Shown piece by piece: positions 28,545-38,836 of a stretch of DNA of 64,000 nucleotides. The DNA lies in NCBI RefSeq assembly GCF_008807415.1, contig NZ_CP043626.1, positions 4,874,501-4,938,500 on the forward strand, given 5' to 3'. Under the pieces are notes generated by a model. The model saw only the letters and a list, made by a program, of their open reading frames with translations. It did no database searches and was not told where the DNA came from. Source of the DNA: Pseudomonas denitrificans (nom. rej.). GTDB lineage: Bacteria > Pseudomonadota > Gammaproteobacteria > Pseudomonadales > Pseudomonadaceae. The position numbers and the translations under genes are program-made. Positions within the stretch are counted from its first letter, which is position 1. Each line of letters starts with the position of its first letter.

Positions 28545-29024
28545 CTAGTCGCGCGCCAGCAGGCGCGGTGCCAATTCCTTCAGAGCCCGGCGGTAGACCT
28601 CGCGCTTGAAGGTCACGACCTGGCCCAGCGGGTACCAGTAGCTCACCCATTTCCAGCCGTCGAATTCGGGTTTGCCGGTGACATCCATGCGCACCCGGCT
28701 TTCCTCGCCGGTCAGGCGCAGAAGGAACCACTTCTGTTTCTGCCCGATGCACAGCGGCTGGCTGTTGGTGCGCACCAGGCGTTGCGGCAGGCGGTAACGC
28801 AGCCAGCCCCGGGTACAGGCAAGGATCTTGACGTCCTGCTCTTCCAGGCCGACTTCTTCGTTCAGTTCGCGGTACAGCGCTTCCTCAGGGGTTTCTCGGG
28901 CGTTGATGCCACCCTGGGGAAATTGCCAGGCTTCCTGGTTGATACGCCGTGCCCACAGTACCTGTCCGACATCGTTGCAAAGGATGATGCCGACATTGGG
29001 GCGAAAACCATCGGGATCGATCAC
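28545..29024 (-). CDS. rppH: RNA pyrophosphohydrolase
   Basis: RppH removes pyrophosphate from the 5' end of mRNA and so opens it to RNase E decay. The 159-residue Nudix protein has its box at 38-60 ([12 protein letters not shown], ending Arg-Glu-Leu-Asn-Glu-Glu-Val-Gly-Leu). The start is a GTG at 29024 with GAGGAT upstream, giving the usual Met-Ile-Asp-Pro-Asp-Gly-Phe-Arg-Pro N-terminus. The frame remains open for over 300 codons upstream, but nothing there looks like coding sequence. It leads the rppH-ptsP operon. Confidence 0.95.
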   Translation of the reverse strand: MIDPDGFRPNVGIILCNDVGQVLWARRINQEAWQFPQGGINARETPEEALYRELNEEVGLEEQDVKILACTRGWLRYRLPQRLVRTNSQPLCIGQKQKWFLLRLTGEESRVRMDVTGKPEFDGWKWVSYWYPLGQVVTFKREVYRRALKELAPRLLARD

Positions 29025-29171
29025 GGCGGTACATCCTCGAAATCGCGTGTGCCCGCATTGTTCCACAAAGCTTGTGACAGCGGCAACGCGGGCTGCGGCG
29101 TCCTGTGCTGGGTGGGCAAAAGCCGTTACTCTAGGCGACTTTTCCGTATTGGCAACTGGCGGTAATCCATC

Positions 29172-29825
29172 GTGCGACTGGCTCTCTTCGATCTCGACAA
29201 CACCCTCCTGGCCGGCGACAGCGACCACAGCTGGGGCGAATGGCTGTGCCAGCGCGGACTGGTCGATGCCGGCGAGTACCAGGCGCGCAACGATGCTTTC
29301 TATGCCGACTACATGGCCGGCACCCTCGACGTGTTCGCCTACCAGGCCTTCACCCAGGCGATCCTGGGCCGCAACAGCCTGGACCAGCTGGACACCTGGC
29401 ACCGCCAGTTCATGCAGGAGGTGATCGAGCCCATCGTCCTGGCCAAGGGCGAGGCCCTGCTGGCCGAGCACCGCGCTGCAGGCGACAAGCTGGTGATCAT
29501 CACCGCCACCAACCGCTTCGTCACCGGCCCGATTGCCGCGCGCCTGGGCGTGGAAACCCTGATCGCCACCGAGTGCGAAATGCTCGATGGCCTCTACACC
29601 GGCCGCACCTTTGACGTGCCCTGCTTCCAGGGTGGCAAGGTGACCCGCCTCAACCGCTGGCTCGAAGAGACCGGCCTGAAGCTGGACGACGCCTATTTCT
29701 ACAGCGACTCGCGCAACGACCTGCCGCTGCTGGAGCTGGTGGCCAACCCGGTAGCCGTCGACCCCGACGACACCCTGCGCGCCACCGCCACCGAGCGCGG
29801 CTGGCCGGTAATCAGCCTGCGCTGA
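29172..29825 (+). CDS. HAD-IB family phosphatase (SerB-like)
   Basis: A 217-residue phosphatase with nucleophile motif Asp7-Leu-Asp9-Asn-Thr-Leu, the Thr-Ala-Thr-Asn motif II and the late Asp-Ser-Arg-Asn-Asp-Leu-Pro-Leu-Leu motif. This is the SerB/YfbR-like IB subclass, often called phosphoserine or histidinol phosphatase-like. The start is a GTG, and GGCGG is the only nearby ribosome site. It is divergent from rppH and corresponds to PA0335. The substrate is not established. Confidence 0.88.
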   Translation: MRLALFDLDNTLLAGDSDHSWGEWLCQRGLVDAGEYQARNDAFYADYMAGTLDVFAYQAFTQAILGRNSLDQLDTWHRQFMQEVIEPIVLAKGEALLAEHRAAGDKLVIITATNRFVTGPIAARLGVETLIATECEMLDGLYTGRTFDVPCFQGGKVTRLNRWLEETGLKLDDAYFYSDSRNDLPLLELVANPVAVDPDDTLRATATERGWPVISLR

Positions 29826-29854
29826 TTCGCAGCCGCCAAACCAGAGTTTCAAGG

Positions 29855-30385
29855 ATGAAGTGCAGACAGCTGCCTCTATTTGCCCTGCTGGCACTGACAG
29901 CCTGTAGCACAGGCCCATACCTGCAACCCGAGTCGCAATCGGGCCAACCTCGCGGAATTGACAGAACTTGTCCCGGCGCCAAGCAGGCACTGCAGTACTT
30001 CAATGCCAAGCGCTCCGAGAGCCTGCTCATCTACGTTGCCTTGCCCACCTCCAGCAGGGACAGCACCGAGCTTAGGCTATTCGTATGGAGCTACGGTGCG
30101 AGTGATGCCGAGCCTGCAATCATCAGCGCCGATTCCGCAGACGTCGAACTGGAACTTCCCTCAGGAGAACGCCGGACCATTCGCGTTCCCTTACTGGAGA
30201 ATGGCTTCCCGAGCAACGACCCACGAATCAGTAGTCGATCCAGTGGGGCAAAGCTCTACGACGACGTTTTGCAAGACTTCATCCTGACCCTGCCAGTCAT
30301 TCGAGTGAACGGCGAAGCGCTCGATATCCAGCCCATTCGCTTCCACAAGACGGAATCCCGCTACGCCCCCGTCTTCAACTGCTGA
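29855..30385 (+). CDS. Hypothetical lipoprotein
   Basis: A 176-residue protein with a type II signal peptide: basic start, hydrophobic core and lipobox Leu-Thr-Ala-Cys ending at Cys17. The mature part has no motif I recognise and ends in a Cys. Its base composition is visibly less GC-rich than its neighbours, with codons such as CTA, ACA and CGT, which hints at later acquisition. It lies 29 bases after the HAD gene and may be cotranscribed. The ribosome site (AAGG directly before ATG) is poor. Confidence 0.7.
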   Translation: MKCRQLPLFALLALTACSTGPYLQPESQSGQPRGIDRTCPGAKQALQYFNAKRSESLLIYVALPTSSRDSTELRLFVWSYGASDAEPAIISADSADVELELPSGERRTIRVPLLENGFPSNDPRISSRSSGAKLYDDVLQDFILTLPVIRVNGEALDIQPIRFHKTESRYAPVFNC

Positions 30386-30402
30386 CGGCCGAGCGCTCGA
30401 AC

Positions 30403-30870
30403 CTACAGCGTCTTGTTCACCATCAGGTAGAAGATCGCCAGGAAGGCCAGGAACGCCGGCCAGCCCAGGGCGAACCACCAGCGCATATAGAGGAAGGCCC
30501 TGGGCGGCAGCGCCGCACCATCACGGTGCGCCGCCTCGGCCATGTCGCGCACGCGGATCTGCAGCCACACCACCGGCAGCCAGCAGACGCCCGCGAACAC
30601 GTAGAGCGCCAGGCTCCATAGCAGCCAGCCCGAATCCAGCGGCCAGCCAGCCATATGCGCCATGGCGATGCCGCTCAGCGGCTGGAATACCGCGGTGGTG
30701 GCGATGAACAGCCAGTCGGCGGTGACCAGATGGCGGAAGGTGATGCGGATGGCTTCCAGGCTGCCGCTGCGCCAGGCGCGCCAGCTGTAGTAGGCCGAGC
30801 CCAGCCCGGTGCCGAACAACAGCGTGGAAGACAGGATGTGCAGGGTCTTGAGCAGCAGGTAGAGATTCAC
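30403..30870 (-). CDS. DUF2269-type membrane protein
   Basis: A 155-residue protein with four membrane segments (about 5-24, 50-68, 80-102 and 130-150). The N-terminal Leu-Lys-Thr-Leu-His-Ile-Leu-Ser-Ser motif is common in DUF2269 proteins, which carry a conserved His in helix 1. Function unknown. The gene directly upstream encodes a protein of the same length and topology, so the two are probably a tandem duplicate. Confidence 0.78.
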   Translation of the reverse strand: MNLYLLLKTLHILSSTLLFGTGLGSAYYSWRAWRSGSLEAIRITFRHLVTADWLFIATTAVFQPLSGIAMAHMAGWPLDSGWLLWSLALYVFAGVCWLPVVWLQIRVRDMAEAAHRDGAALPPRAFLYMRWWFALGWPAFLAFLAIFYLMVNKTL

Positions 30871-30880
30871 GCGACGGGCG

Positions 30881-31348
30881 TCACACCGGCTTGCTGATCA
30901 TCAGCACCAGGATTGCGATCACACAAAGCAGCGCCAGCGCGAAGAAGGCCAGGCCGAACTTCCACTGCCGCGCGGCGCCCGCGGCAATCGGCTCGCCACT
31001 GCTCTGCGCCACCAGCGCCAGGTCGCGGATGCGCCACAGGCGGGTGGTGAACAGCAGCCAGAAGATAGTCGCGACGATCAGCAGGCAGGCGCTGCCCAGC
31101 AGCCAGGTCTGCCCCAGCGGCCAGCCGACGGTCTGCACCATGCGGTAGCCGGTGACCGGCAGGCTGGCGACGCTGCCGGCCACCAGTACCCAGCCGATCA
31201 GGCCGATGCGCTGCAGCGCCTTGGCGATCACCCCGGCGTCGCCGCCACGCCAGCTGCGCCAGCCGTACCAGGCCAGGCCGATGACGGCCAGGAACGGCAG
31301 CACCGCGGCGATGCCGTGGAGGATGCGGAAGGTCTGCAGGCTTTCCAT
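30881..31348 (-). CDS. DUF2269-like membrane protein (tandem paralogue)
   Basis: A 155-residue four-helix membrane protein with Phe-Arg-Ile-Leu-His-Gly-Ile near the N-terminus. A Pro-Val-Thr-Gly-Tyr-Arg-Met segment lies at the place where its neighbour has Pro-Leu-Ser-Gly-Ile-Ala-Met. The equal length, shared topology and 10-base spacing to the neighbour suggest duplication and possibly a heteromer. Ribosome site AGGGA precedes the ATG. Function unknown. Confidence 0.75.
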   Translation of the reverse strand: MESLQTFRILHGIAAVLPFLAVIGLAWYGWRSWRGGDAGVIAKALQRIGLIGWVLVAGSVASLPVTGYRMVQTVGWPLGQTWLLGSACLLIVATIFWLLFTTRLWRIRDLALVAQSSGEPIAAGAARQWKFGLAFFALALLCVIAILVLMISKPV

Positions 31349-31417
31349 TTCAATTCCCTGTGAAGAAGGCGGAGTTCCGACAAGCCTAGCAGCAGTCGCG
31401 CCGCCCCTGCCCGATCC

Positions 31418-32932
<1,515 letters not shown>

Positions 32933-33068
32933 CGGAAGGGCTATATCGGCGGCTTTTCGAGGAACCGCGAGTCTACTCCAGCCGGCGCGGCGCGGGCCAC
33001 CGAACAATCCGCGCGCAGATGACCATAACAGTTGCCCGGCGGCGCAACACCGGCGCGCCGTCGACCGC

Positions 33069-33074
33069 TATAAT
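33069..33074 (+). promoter_or_regulatory. Probable rpiA -10 box
   Basis: A perfect TATAAT 59 bases before the rpiA start. No good -35 is seen at 16-18 bases upstream. Confidence 0.45.
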
Positions 33075-33133
33075 TCGCCCTTTCGACCATTCTCCGGCGC
33101 CGTTGCGCCCATCCAGGTAAGAAGACCCCCGCC

Positions 33134-33805
33134 ATGAACCAGGATCAGCTCAAGCAGGCTGTGGCCCAGGCCGCCGTCGACCACATCCTTCCGCACCTCG
33201 ACAGCAAGAGCATCGTCGGCGTGGGCACCGGCTCCACCGCCAACTTCTTCATCGACCTGCTGGCCAAGCACAAGGCCGAGTTCGACGGCGCCGTGGCCAG
33301 CTCCGAAGCCACTGCCCAGCGCCTGAAGGGCCACGGCATCCCGGTCTACGACCTGAACACCGTCAGCGAACTGGAGTTCTACGTGGACGGCGCCGACGAG
33401 ACCAACGAGCGCCTGGAACTGATCAAGGGCGGCGGCGCCGCACTGACCCGCGAGAAGATCGTCGCGGCCGTGGCCAAGGAGTTCATCTGCATCGCCGACG
33501 CCAGCAAGCTGGTGCCGATGCTCGGCGGCTTCCCGCTGCCGGTGGAAGTCATTCCCATGGCCCGCAGCCACGTGGCACGCCAGTTGGTGAGGCTGGGCGG
33601 CGACCCGGTGTACCGCGAGGGCGTGCTGACCGACAACGGCAACATCATCCTCGACGTGCACAACCTGCGCATCGACAGCCCGGTACAGCTGGAAGAGGCG
33701 ATCAACAACATCGTCGGCGTGGTCACCAACGGCCTGTTCGCCGCGCGCCCGGCTGACCTGCTGCTGCTGGGCACCGCCGAAGGTGTGAAGACCCTCAAGG
33801 TCTGA
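33134..33805 (+). CDS. rpiA: Ribose-5-phosphate isomerase A
   Basis: RpiA interconverts ribose 5-phosphate and ribulose 5-phosphate in the pentose phosphate pathway. The 223-residue protein shows the substrate loops [19 protein letters not shown] and [11 protein letters not shown]. These hold the catalytic Asp, Glu and Lys of the family. Confidence 0.97.
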   Translation: MNQDQLKQAVAQAAVDHILPHLDSKSIVGVGTGSTANFFIDLLAKHKAEFDGAVASSEATAQRLKGHGIPVYDLNTVSELEFYVDGADETNERLELIKGGGAALTREKIVAAVAKEFICIADASKLVPMLGGFPLPVEVIPMARSHVARQLVRLGGDPVYREGVLTDNGNIILDVHNLRIDSPVQLEEAINNIVGVVTNGLFAARPADLLLLGTAEGVKTLKV

Positions 33806-33898
33806 TGCCCTCAAGCGCCATCCGCCGGATGGCGCCTTCCAGAGCGCCTGCTGCCGTCTACGCTGGGATGACCCAACCCTCCCGGAAGGAGATACAGC

Positions 33899-34231
33899 AT
33901 GGCCGCCAAGTACCATCTGAAGAAGGCCAGTGATGGCCAGTTCCACTTCAACCTGCACGCCAGCAACGGCGAGATCGTCCTGACCAGCGAGCTGTACAAG
34001 GCCAAGACCTCGGCCATCGACGGCATCGAGTCGGTGCGCAAGAACTCCCAGCGCGAAGGCGCCTTCGAGGTCAAGGTCGCCACCAACGGCAAGCACTACT
34101 TCGTGCTCAAGGCCACCAACGGCCAGGTCGTCGGGCAGAGCCAGATGTACGCCAGCAAGGCCACCGCCGATGCCGGCGTGGCGGCGGTCAAGCGTTACGC
34201 AGCCGAAGCTCCGATCAGCGACGACACCTGA
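33899..34231 (+). CDS. yegP: YegP family DUF1508 protein
   Basis: A 110-residue protein made of two tandem DUF1508 repeats of about 48 residues. Each starts with a Phe-x-Phe or His-Tyr-Phe strand, followed by Leu-x-Ala-x-Asn-Gly and a Tyr-x-x-Lys-x-x-Ala-x-x-Gly helix. Members bind or respond to stress in unknown ways. A GGAAGGAG ribosome site lies upstream. It stands alone between rpiA and the peptidase gene. Confidence 0.88.
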   Translation: MAAKYHLKKASDGQFHFNLHASNGEIVLTSELYKAKTSAIDGIESVRKNSQREGAFEVKVATNGKHYFVLKATNGQVVGQSQMYASKATADAGVAAVKRYAAEAPISDDT

Positions 34232-34272
34232 CAGCGCACCATTTCGGTGAGCACTCCCTCACGCCCGCTCAG

Positions 34273-34298
34273 CACGGCCGGCCTTGCCGCCGGCCGTG
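34273..34298 (+). terminator. GC-rich hairpin after yegP
   Basis: CACGGCCGG and CCGGCCGTG with an 8-base loop, about 40 bases past the yegP stop. There is no T run, so it may be a pause or Rho-assisted site. Confidence 0.5.
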
Positions 34299-34444
34299 TA
34301 TCACCATTGTTACAGTGGCGCGACACCCTCGGTCACTGACGCGTCAAATTCCGCCCATCTCCGGCGAACCGGTCCACATCCTGCTTTCCTCCGGCGCACG
34401 CATCGAAGACCGATGCGATCCCAATCGACACAGAGGAAAGTGCC

Positions 34445-36387
34445 GTGTTCAGACCCTTAGCCGTTGCGGTCAGCCTGGGCTGTGCTGCGCTGGCAACCGA
34501 CGCCAACGCCTACGAATACGGGGAGTATGCCGGGGACACCCTCGACACCCTGATCAACGATTACCCCGGCCGCTACCGCGGCACCGCCAGCTTCGCCGGC
34601 GCCACCGCGCTGATGCAGTCGCGCCTGGGCTTCGGCTACCAGACGCAGGTCCAGGACTTCACCTGGGCCGGCAACCGCAACTCGCAGAACGTCATCGCCA
34701 GCGCCCCGGGCAGCAGCGGCCAGTACGTGGTGCTGGGCGCCCACTACGACACCTACTACGGCCGTCCCACCCTGCAGGGCCTGGATGACAACGGCTCGGG
34801 CGCCGCCGTGCTGACCGAGATCGCCCGCAACCTGGGCGGCGTTGCCCTGGAGAACGGCCTGGAAGTGGTCGGCTTCGGCGCCGAGGAGGAAGGCCTGCGC
34901 GGTTCGCGCGCCTACGTTGCCGCCCTCAGTGACGAACAGCGCAGCAACCTGCTGGGCATGATCAACCTCGACAGCCTGATCACCGGCGACAAGATGTACG
35001 CCCACGCCGGCCTCAACAGCGTCGACAACCCCGCGCTGGGCGCCTACCGCGACCAGCTCCTGCGCATCGCCCAGGAACTGAAGATCCCGCTGTTCACCAA
35101 CCCCGGCCTGAACGAGGAATACCCCGCCGGCACCGGTTGCTGCAGTGACGGCGAAAGTTTCGAGGGCCTGAATGTCCCGGTGCTGTTCATCGAGGCCACC
35201 AACTGGGAGCTGGGCGATCTCGACGGCTACGAGCAGACCGACAACCCCGCCATCCCCGGCGGCGCCACCTGGCACAACCCGGCGCTGGACAACGAGCAGG
35301 TGCTCACCGGCGCCTTCGGCCAGGAGCGCATCGACCAGCGCCTGCGCGACTTTTCGCGCCTGCTCACGCGCCTGGTGCTGGAGCTGACCAATGCCGACCT
35401 GCTTGCCTCCACCGCCTCCGGCGGCGCCATGGCACGGCAGATGGAAGACCAGCTACAACGCCAGCACCTGGCCCTGACCCGCCTGCACGACCGCCGCTGG
35501 CTAACGCTGCTGGGCAGCTCGCGCCCGGTCGGCAGCTTCGACGGCGCCGTCGGCGTGGAAGGTGAGACCACGCCCGAAAGCGGTTTCGACATGCCCGGCG
35601 ACCCGCGCTCCCACCGTGCCGGCGTCAACCTGCTGGGCGACTACCGCGCCAGCGAGGCAGTGACCGTCGGCGGCAGCCTGAGCTTCCAGCGCAGCCGCGA
35701 CAACCTCGACCACAGCGCCCGCCTGGAAGCGGAAACCTGGCAACTGGGCTCTACGGCCTGCTCAACGATGGCGGTCCTGCCTGGCTGGGCGGCGAGCTGA
35801 GCGCCGGCTACGCCGACTTCGACAGCAAGCGCTCGGTATACCTGAAGGCGAACAACGGCCCGGTGCTGCTCGACCAGCGCATCGACGGCGACACCAACGC
35901 CTGGTTCTGGGGCGCGCGGGTCGACGGCGGTTACGACTTCGACGTCGCTGGCATCAAGACCGGGCCGCAGGGCGGGCTGGACTTCGTGCACTACCGCATC
36001 GACGACTTCAATGAAGACGATGACCTGCGTACCGCTCTCGGCTACGAGAAGCAGGACTACGACTCGGTGGAAGCCAGCCTCGGCTGGGGCCTGCGCGGCG
36101 AGCTGCCGTTGGGCAACCGCATGGCTGTGCAGCCCTACGCCAGCGTGCGCTGGGTGAAGGAGCTGGCCGACGGGCGCCTGGACGACATCGCGCTGACCGC
36201 CCTGGGCGATGGTCGCACCCGCGTCGCCGATCTGGGCGATGTGGACAAGGACTTCGGCCGCGCCCAGGTCGGTGCCCTGCTGGCAGTCACCGAGCAATTG
36301 GGCGTGTTCGCCGAGGCCAACTCGCGCTTCGCCCACAGCGAAGGCAGCCAGGCGTCCTATTCCCTCGGCGTGCAGTGGCAGTTCTGA
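34445..36387 (+). pseudogene. aaaA: Arginine-specific autotransporter aminopeptidase AaaA, single-base frameshift
   Basis: The first frame (34445-35800, GTG start) has a signal peptide ending near residue 20 and an M28 zinc peptidase domain. That domain shows Gly-Ala-His-Tyr-Asp-Thr, Asp-Asp-Asn-Gly-Ser-Gly and Gly-Ala-Glu-Glu-Glu-Gly. After a missing C in the GGGC at 35746-35749 the frame shifts. The continuation to 36387 encodes an autotransporter beta-barrel ending in Phe. With the C restored the product is 647 residues, the length of P. aeruginosa AaaA, which removes N-terminal arginine from peptides at the cell surface. As read here the protein would lack its barrel and could not be displayed. 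Confidence 0.85.
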
Positions 36388-36408
36388 TCGCCTGAGTGCG
36401 AGGCGCCT

Positions 36409-37332
36409 TCAGTGCGCCTCGCGCTTCTTGAACACGTAGAAGAGATTGGGCTCGCTGACCAGGTACAGCGTGCCCAGGTCGTCCATGGCGATGCCCTCGG
36501 CCTGCGGCACGCTGCGCCGCAGGCCCTGCATGCCGCGCAGCAGCGACAGCGAGCTGATCGGCTCGCCATTGGCGCTCAGCTCCAGCACCAGCCGGGACTC
36601 GTCTGACAGCGCCAGCAGATGGCCGCTGCGCTCGTCGTACTGCAGGCTGGAAAGATCGCGGACGAACAGGTTGCGGTTGTGCTCGAGGTCTTCCACCACA
36701 TGCACCGCGATGGGTTGCTCCGACTGCTCGTAGGGAAAGCCACGCACCTCGTAGATATGCACGGGATGGCGCTCTTTGGCGACGAACAGGCGCTTGCCCA
36801 CCGAATCATAAGCCAGCCCCTCGAAGCCACTGTTGCCGCCGCGCCCCAGGGCCAGGGCGAGCTGCTGGGCGTCTTCGATGTGCAGCTCCTTGGTATCGTC
36901 GCGCAGCTCGACGCGGATCAGCCGCTGGTGGGTTTCGTCAGTGATCACATAGACGTTGCGGCTGATGTACTCGATGGCCTCGGTGTCGCCGAAGCCGTGC
37001 AACGCGATCCTGCGCAGCACCTTGCCTTCCAGCGACAGCTCGACCAGCTCGTTCTGCTTGTTGGTGACGGTGAACAGGGTCTGTCGATCCGGATCGTAGG
37101 TCAGCGCCGAGACGTTGTCTTTGAGCCCCTCGATGGGTTGCGCCTCCAGCACCACGCGGTAGTCGGGCAGCCAGAGGGACTGTTCCTGCCACTGCGCAGC
37201 GTGGCGCCACTCGTTGAACTTGAACCAGATGCGCTCGTAGACCCGAAAGCTCTGGCCCAGCGCGAGCAGCGCGGCCAGGGCGAGCAGCGCCATCAGCAGG
37301 AACAGGCGACGGGGTTTGAGCAAACGGCGCAT
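36409..37332 (-). CDS. carP: CarP: SdiA-regulated-family beta-propeller protein
   Basis: A 307-residue protein with an N-terminal membrane anchor or signal (about 8-27) and a beta-propeller of the SdiA-regulated/YjiK type, resembling phytase. Repeated blades show Leu-Thr-Tyr-Asp-Pro-Asp-Arg and Gly-Phe-Glu-Gly-Leu-Ala-Tyr-Asp. In P. aeruginosa the orthologue PA0327 is CarP, a calcium-induced target of CarSR that helps keep calcium balance. The identification rests on family and position between aaaA and the polyamine ABC operon. A candidate CarR box lies 45 bases upstream. A paralogue sits at 46118-47035 next to carO. Confidence 0.82.
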   Translation of the reverse strand: MRRLLKPRRLFLLMALLALAALLALGQSFRVYERIWFKFNEWRHAAQWQEQSLWLPDYRVVLEAQPIEGLKDNVSALTYDPDRQTLFTVTNKQNELVELSLEGKVLRRIALHGFGDTEAIEYISRNVYVITDETHQRLIRVELRDDTKELHIEDAQQLALALGRGGNSGFEGLAYDSVGKRLFVAKERHPVHIYEVRGFPYEQSEQPIAVHVVEDLEHNRNLFVRDLSSLQYDERSGHLLALSDESRLVLELSANGEPISSLSLLRGMQGLRRSVPQAEGIAMDDLGTLYLVSEPNLFYVFKKREAH

Positions 37333-37376
37333 GGGGGACTCGGGGTGGGGATGGCGTGGCAGAGTGACAGCAGCGC

Positions 37377-37392
37377 CTGAAGCCAAACTTAA
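37377..37392. promoter_or_regulatory. Candidate CarR box upstream of carP
   Basis: CTGAA (37377-37381) and CTTAA (37388-37392) are spaced by six bases, an 11-base period typical of PmrA/QseB-type OmpR-family regulators. The same repeat is found upstream of carO at 46060-46086. Confidence 0.5.
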
Positions 37393-37481
37393 AGGCCATC
37401 ATCCGCTGCGGGCAGGCTAGAGTCAGGTTAGCGCAAGACTGTCCCGTGTTTCTTTTGCAAACGACTGCAAGAGGCGTATCG

Positions 37482-38498
37482 ATGGCCCAGCACCTGCTTC
37501 CCGAACAACGCCAGCAGGCGACCCTGCACACGGTGGTGCTGGCGACCGAGGTGCTGCACCACGCCGGCGTACCGCGCCCGAAGCTGCTGGAGGGCAGCGG
37601 CATCGGCGAGGCGGACCTGCTGACGCCGGAAAAGCTGATCACCCACGCGCAGGAGCTGCGGGTCTTCGCCAACGCCCTGAACTGCCACCACGATCCGGCG
37701 CTGGGCCTCTACCTCGGCCTGCGCATGCATGTCTCGGCTTACGGCATCCTCGGTTACAGCATGCTCGCCAGCCGCACCCTGCGCGATGCGCTGCAACTGG
37801 CGCTGTCCTTCCCCGAGCTGCTCGGCACCTACTTCCGCCTGGCGCTGACGCCGCAGGGCGACGAGGTCCACCTGACCGCCGACGGCTACCGCTACGCGCC
37901 GGAGCTGACGGTGTTCAACACCGAGCTGTGCCTGACTTCGCTGCTGACGGTGATCCGCGACCTGCTCGGCGAGTCGGTGCGGCCTCGTCGGCTGCTGCTG
38001 GCGTATCGGCCGCCACTGCACGCGGAGACCTACACCGAGCGCCTGGGCTGCCCGGTGGATTTCGGCGCGCCCACCAGCGCGCTGTGCTTCAGCCCGGCGC
38101 TGCTGGACCGGCCGCTGCCGCTGGCCGACCCGGTCAGTTGCCACAACGGCGTGCAGCAGTGCCTGCGCATGAGCGGGGTGCTCAGCGCCCGTGGCGATGT
38201 GCTCGACCAGTTGCGCCAGCACCTGGCGAGCCACCTGCAGGACACCGCCAGCCTGGACACCGTGGCGCGCCACCTGCACCGCTCCACCCGCACCCTGCGG
38301 AGGCACCTGCAGCAGCAGAACACCAGCTATCAACAGGTGCTCGACGAGGTGCGCTTCGACCGCGCGCGGCAGTTGCTCAAGGACACCGACCTGCCGATCT
38401 ACCTGATCGCCGAACAGCTGGGCTACAGCGAGACGGCCAGTTTCCGGCATGCCTTCCAGCGCTGGAGCGGGGCGAGTCCGAGTTTGTATCGGGGCTGA
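37482..38498 (+). CDS. AraC-family transcriptional regulator
   Basis: A 338-residue regulator with an N-terminal ligand domain of the arabinose-binding type found in OruR/ArgR-like and VirS-like proteins. The C-terminal part has two helix-turn-helix units (about 240-338), including Val-Ala-Arg-His-Leu-His-Arg-Ser-Thr-Arg-Thr-Leu-Arg-Arg and Ile-Ala-Glu-Gln-Leu-Gly-Tyr-Ser-Glu-Thr-Ala-Ser-Phe-Arg. GAGG is 10 bases before the ATG; earlier in-frame starts lack a ribosome site. It sits between carP and the polyamine ABC operon, whose promoter region carries a 20-base-period direct repeat that may be its target. Confidence 0.88.
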   Translation: MAQHLLPEQRQQATLHTVVLATEVLHHAGVPRPKLLEGSGIGEADLLTPEKLITHAQELRVFANALNCHHDPALGLYLGLRMHVSAYGILGYSMLASRTLRDALQLALSFPELLGTYFRLALTPQGDEVHLTADGYRYAPELTVFNTELCLTSLLTVIRDLLGESVRPRRLLLAYRPPLHAETYTERLGCPVDFGAPTSALCFSPALLDRPLPLADPVSCHNGVQQCLRMSGVLSARGDVLDQLRQHLASHLQDTASLDTVARHLHRSTRTLRRHLQQQNTSYQQVLDEVRFDRARQLLKDTDLPIYLIAEQLGYSETASFRHAFQRWSGASPSLYRG

Positions 38499-38514
38499 GC
38501 CGGGAGCTCTCTTC

Positions 38515-38588
38515 GTAGGATGGCGTGGAGCGCAGCGATACCCATCATCTCAGCACGTACAGCATGGGTATCGCTCCGCCCATCCTAC
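38515..38588. repeat. GTAGGATGG-type inverted repeat
   Basis: The left arm starts GTAGGATGGCGTGGAGCG at 38515, and the right arm ends GCCCATCCTAC at 38588. The arms share GATACCCAT/ATGGGTATC. A single arm of the same family is at 22544-22575. Confidence 0.8.
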
Positions 38589-38836
38589 TCACCGCCAGAG
38601 TCGACTTTTCCGCGTAGGACCAAGCCCCTAAAAATCTTCAGAACAACAATCCGCTGACGCCCGAAATCCAGCATGGCAGAGCGCATTTTCAACTTGGCCT
38701 GATTTATCCCTTATTGGCCTGATCTATCGTTCTGCGTATCCCGGCGCTTGGTCATTATCAATCCGCAGCTAGGTGAAACGGTCTTAGAAACCGTAAAACC
38801 TCAACAATAACAACTGCTTAACTGCATGGTACGAGC
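38589..38836 (+). promoter_or_regulatory. AT-rich promoter region of the polyamine ABC operon with direct repeats
   Basis: This gap is markedly richer in A and T than its surroundings. It holds two copies of TTGGCCTGAT(T/C)TATC at 38694-38708 and 38714-38728, a 20-base period that puts them on one helix face. Farther down is ACGGT (38778-38782) with ACCGT (38790-38794), an inverted repeat. The layout suits an AraC-type activator site upstream of the -35 region and a second site near the transcript start. No gene is seen here. Confidence 0.5.
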
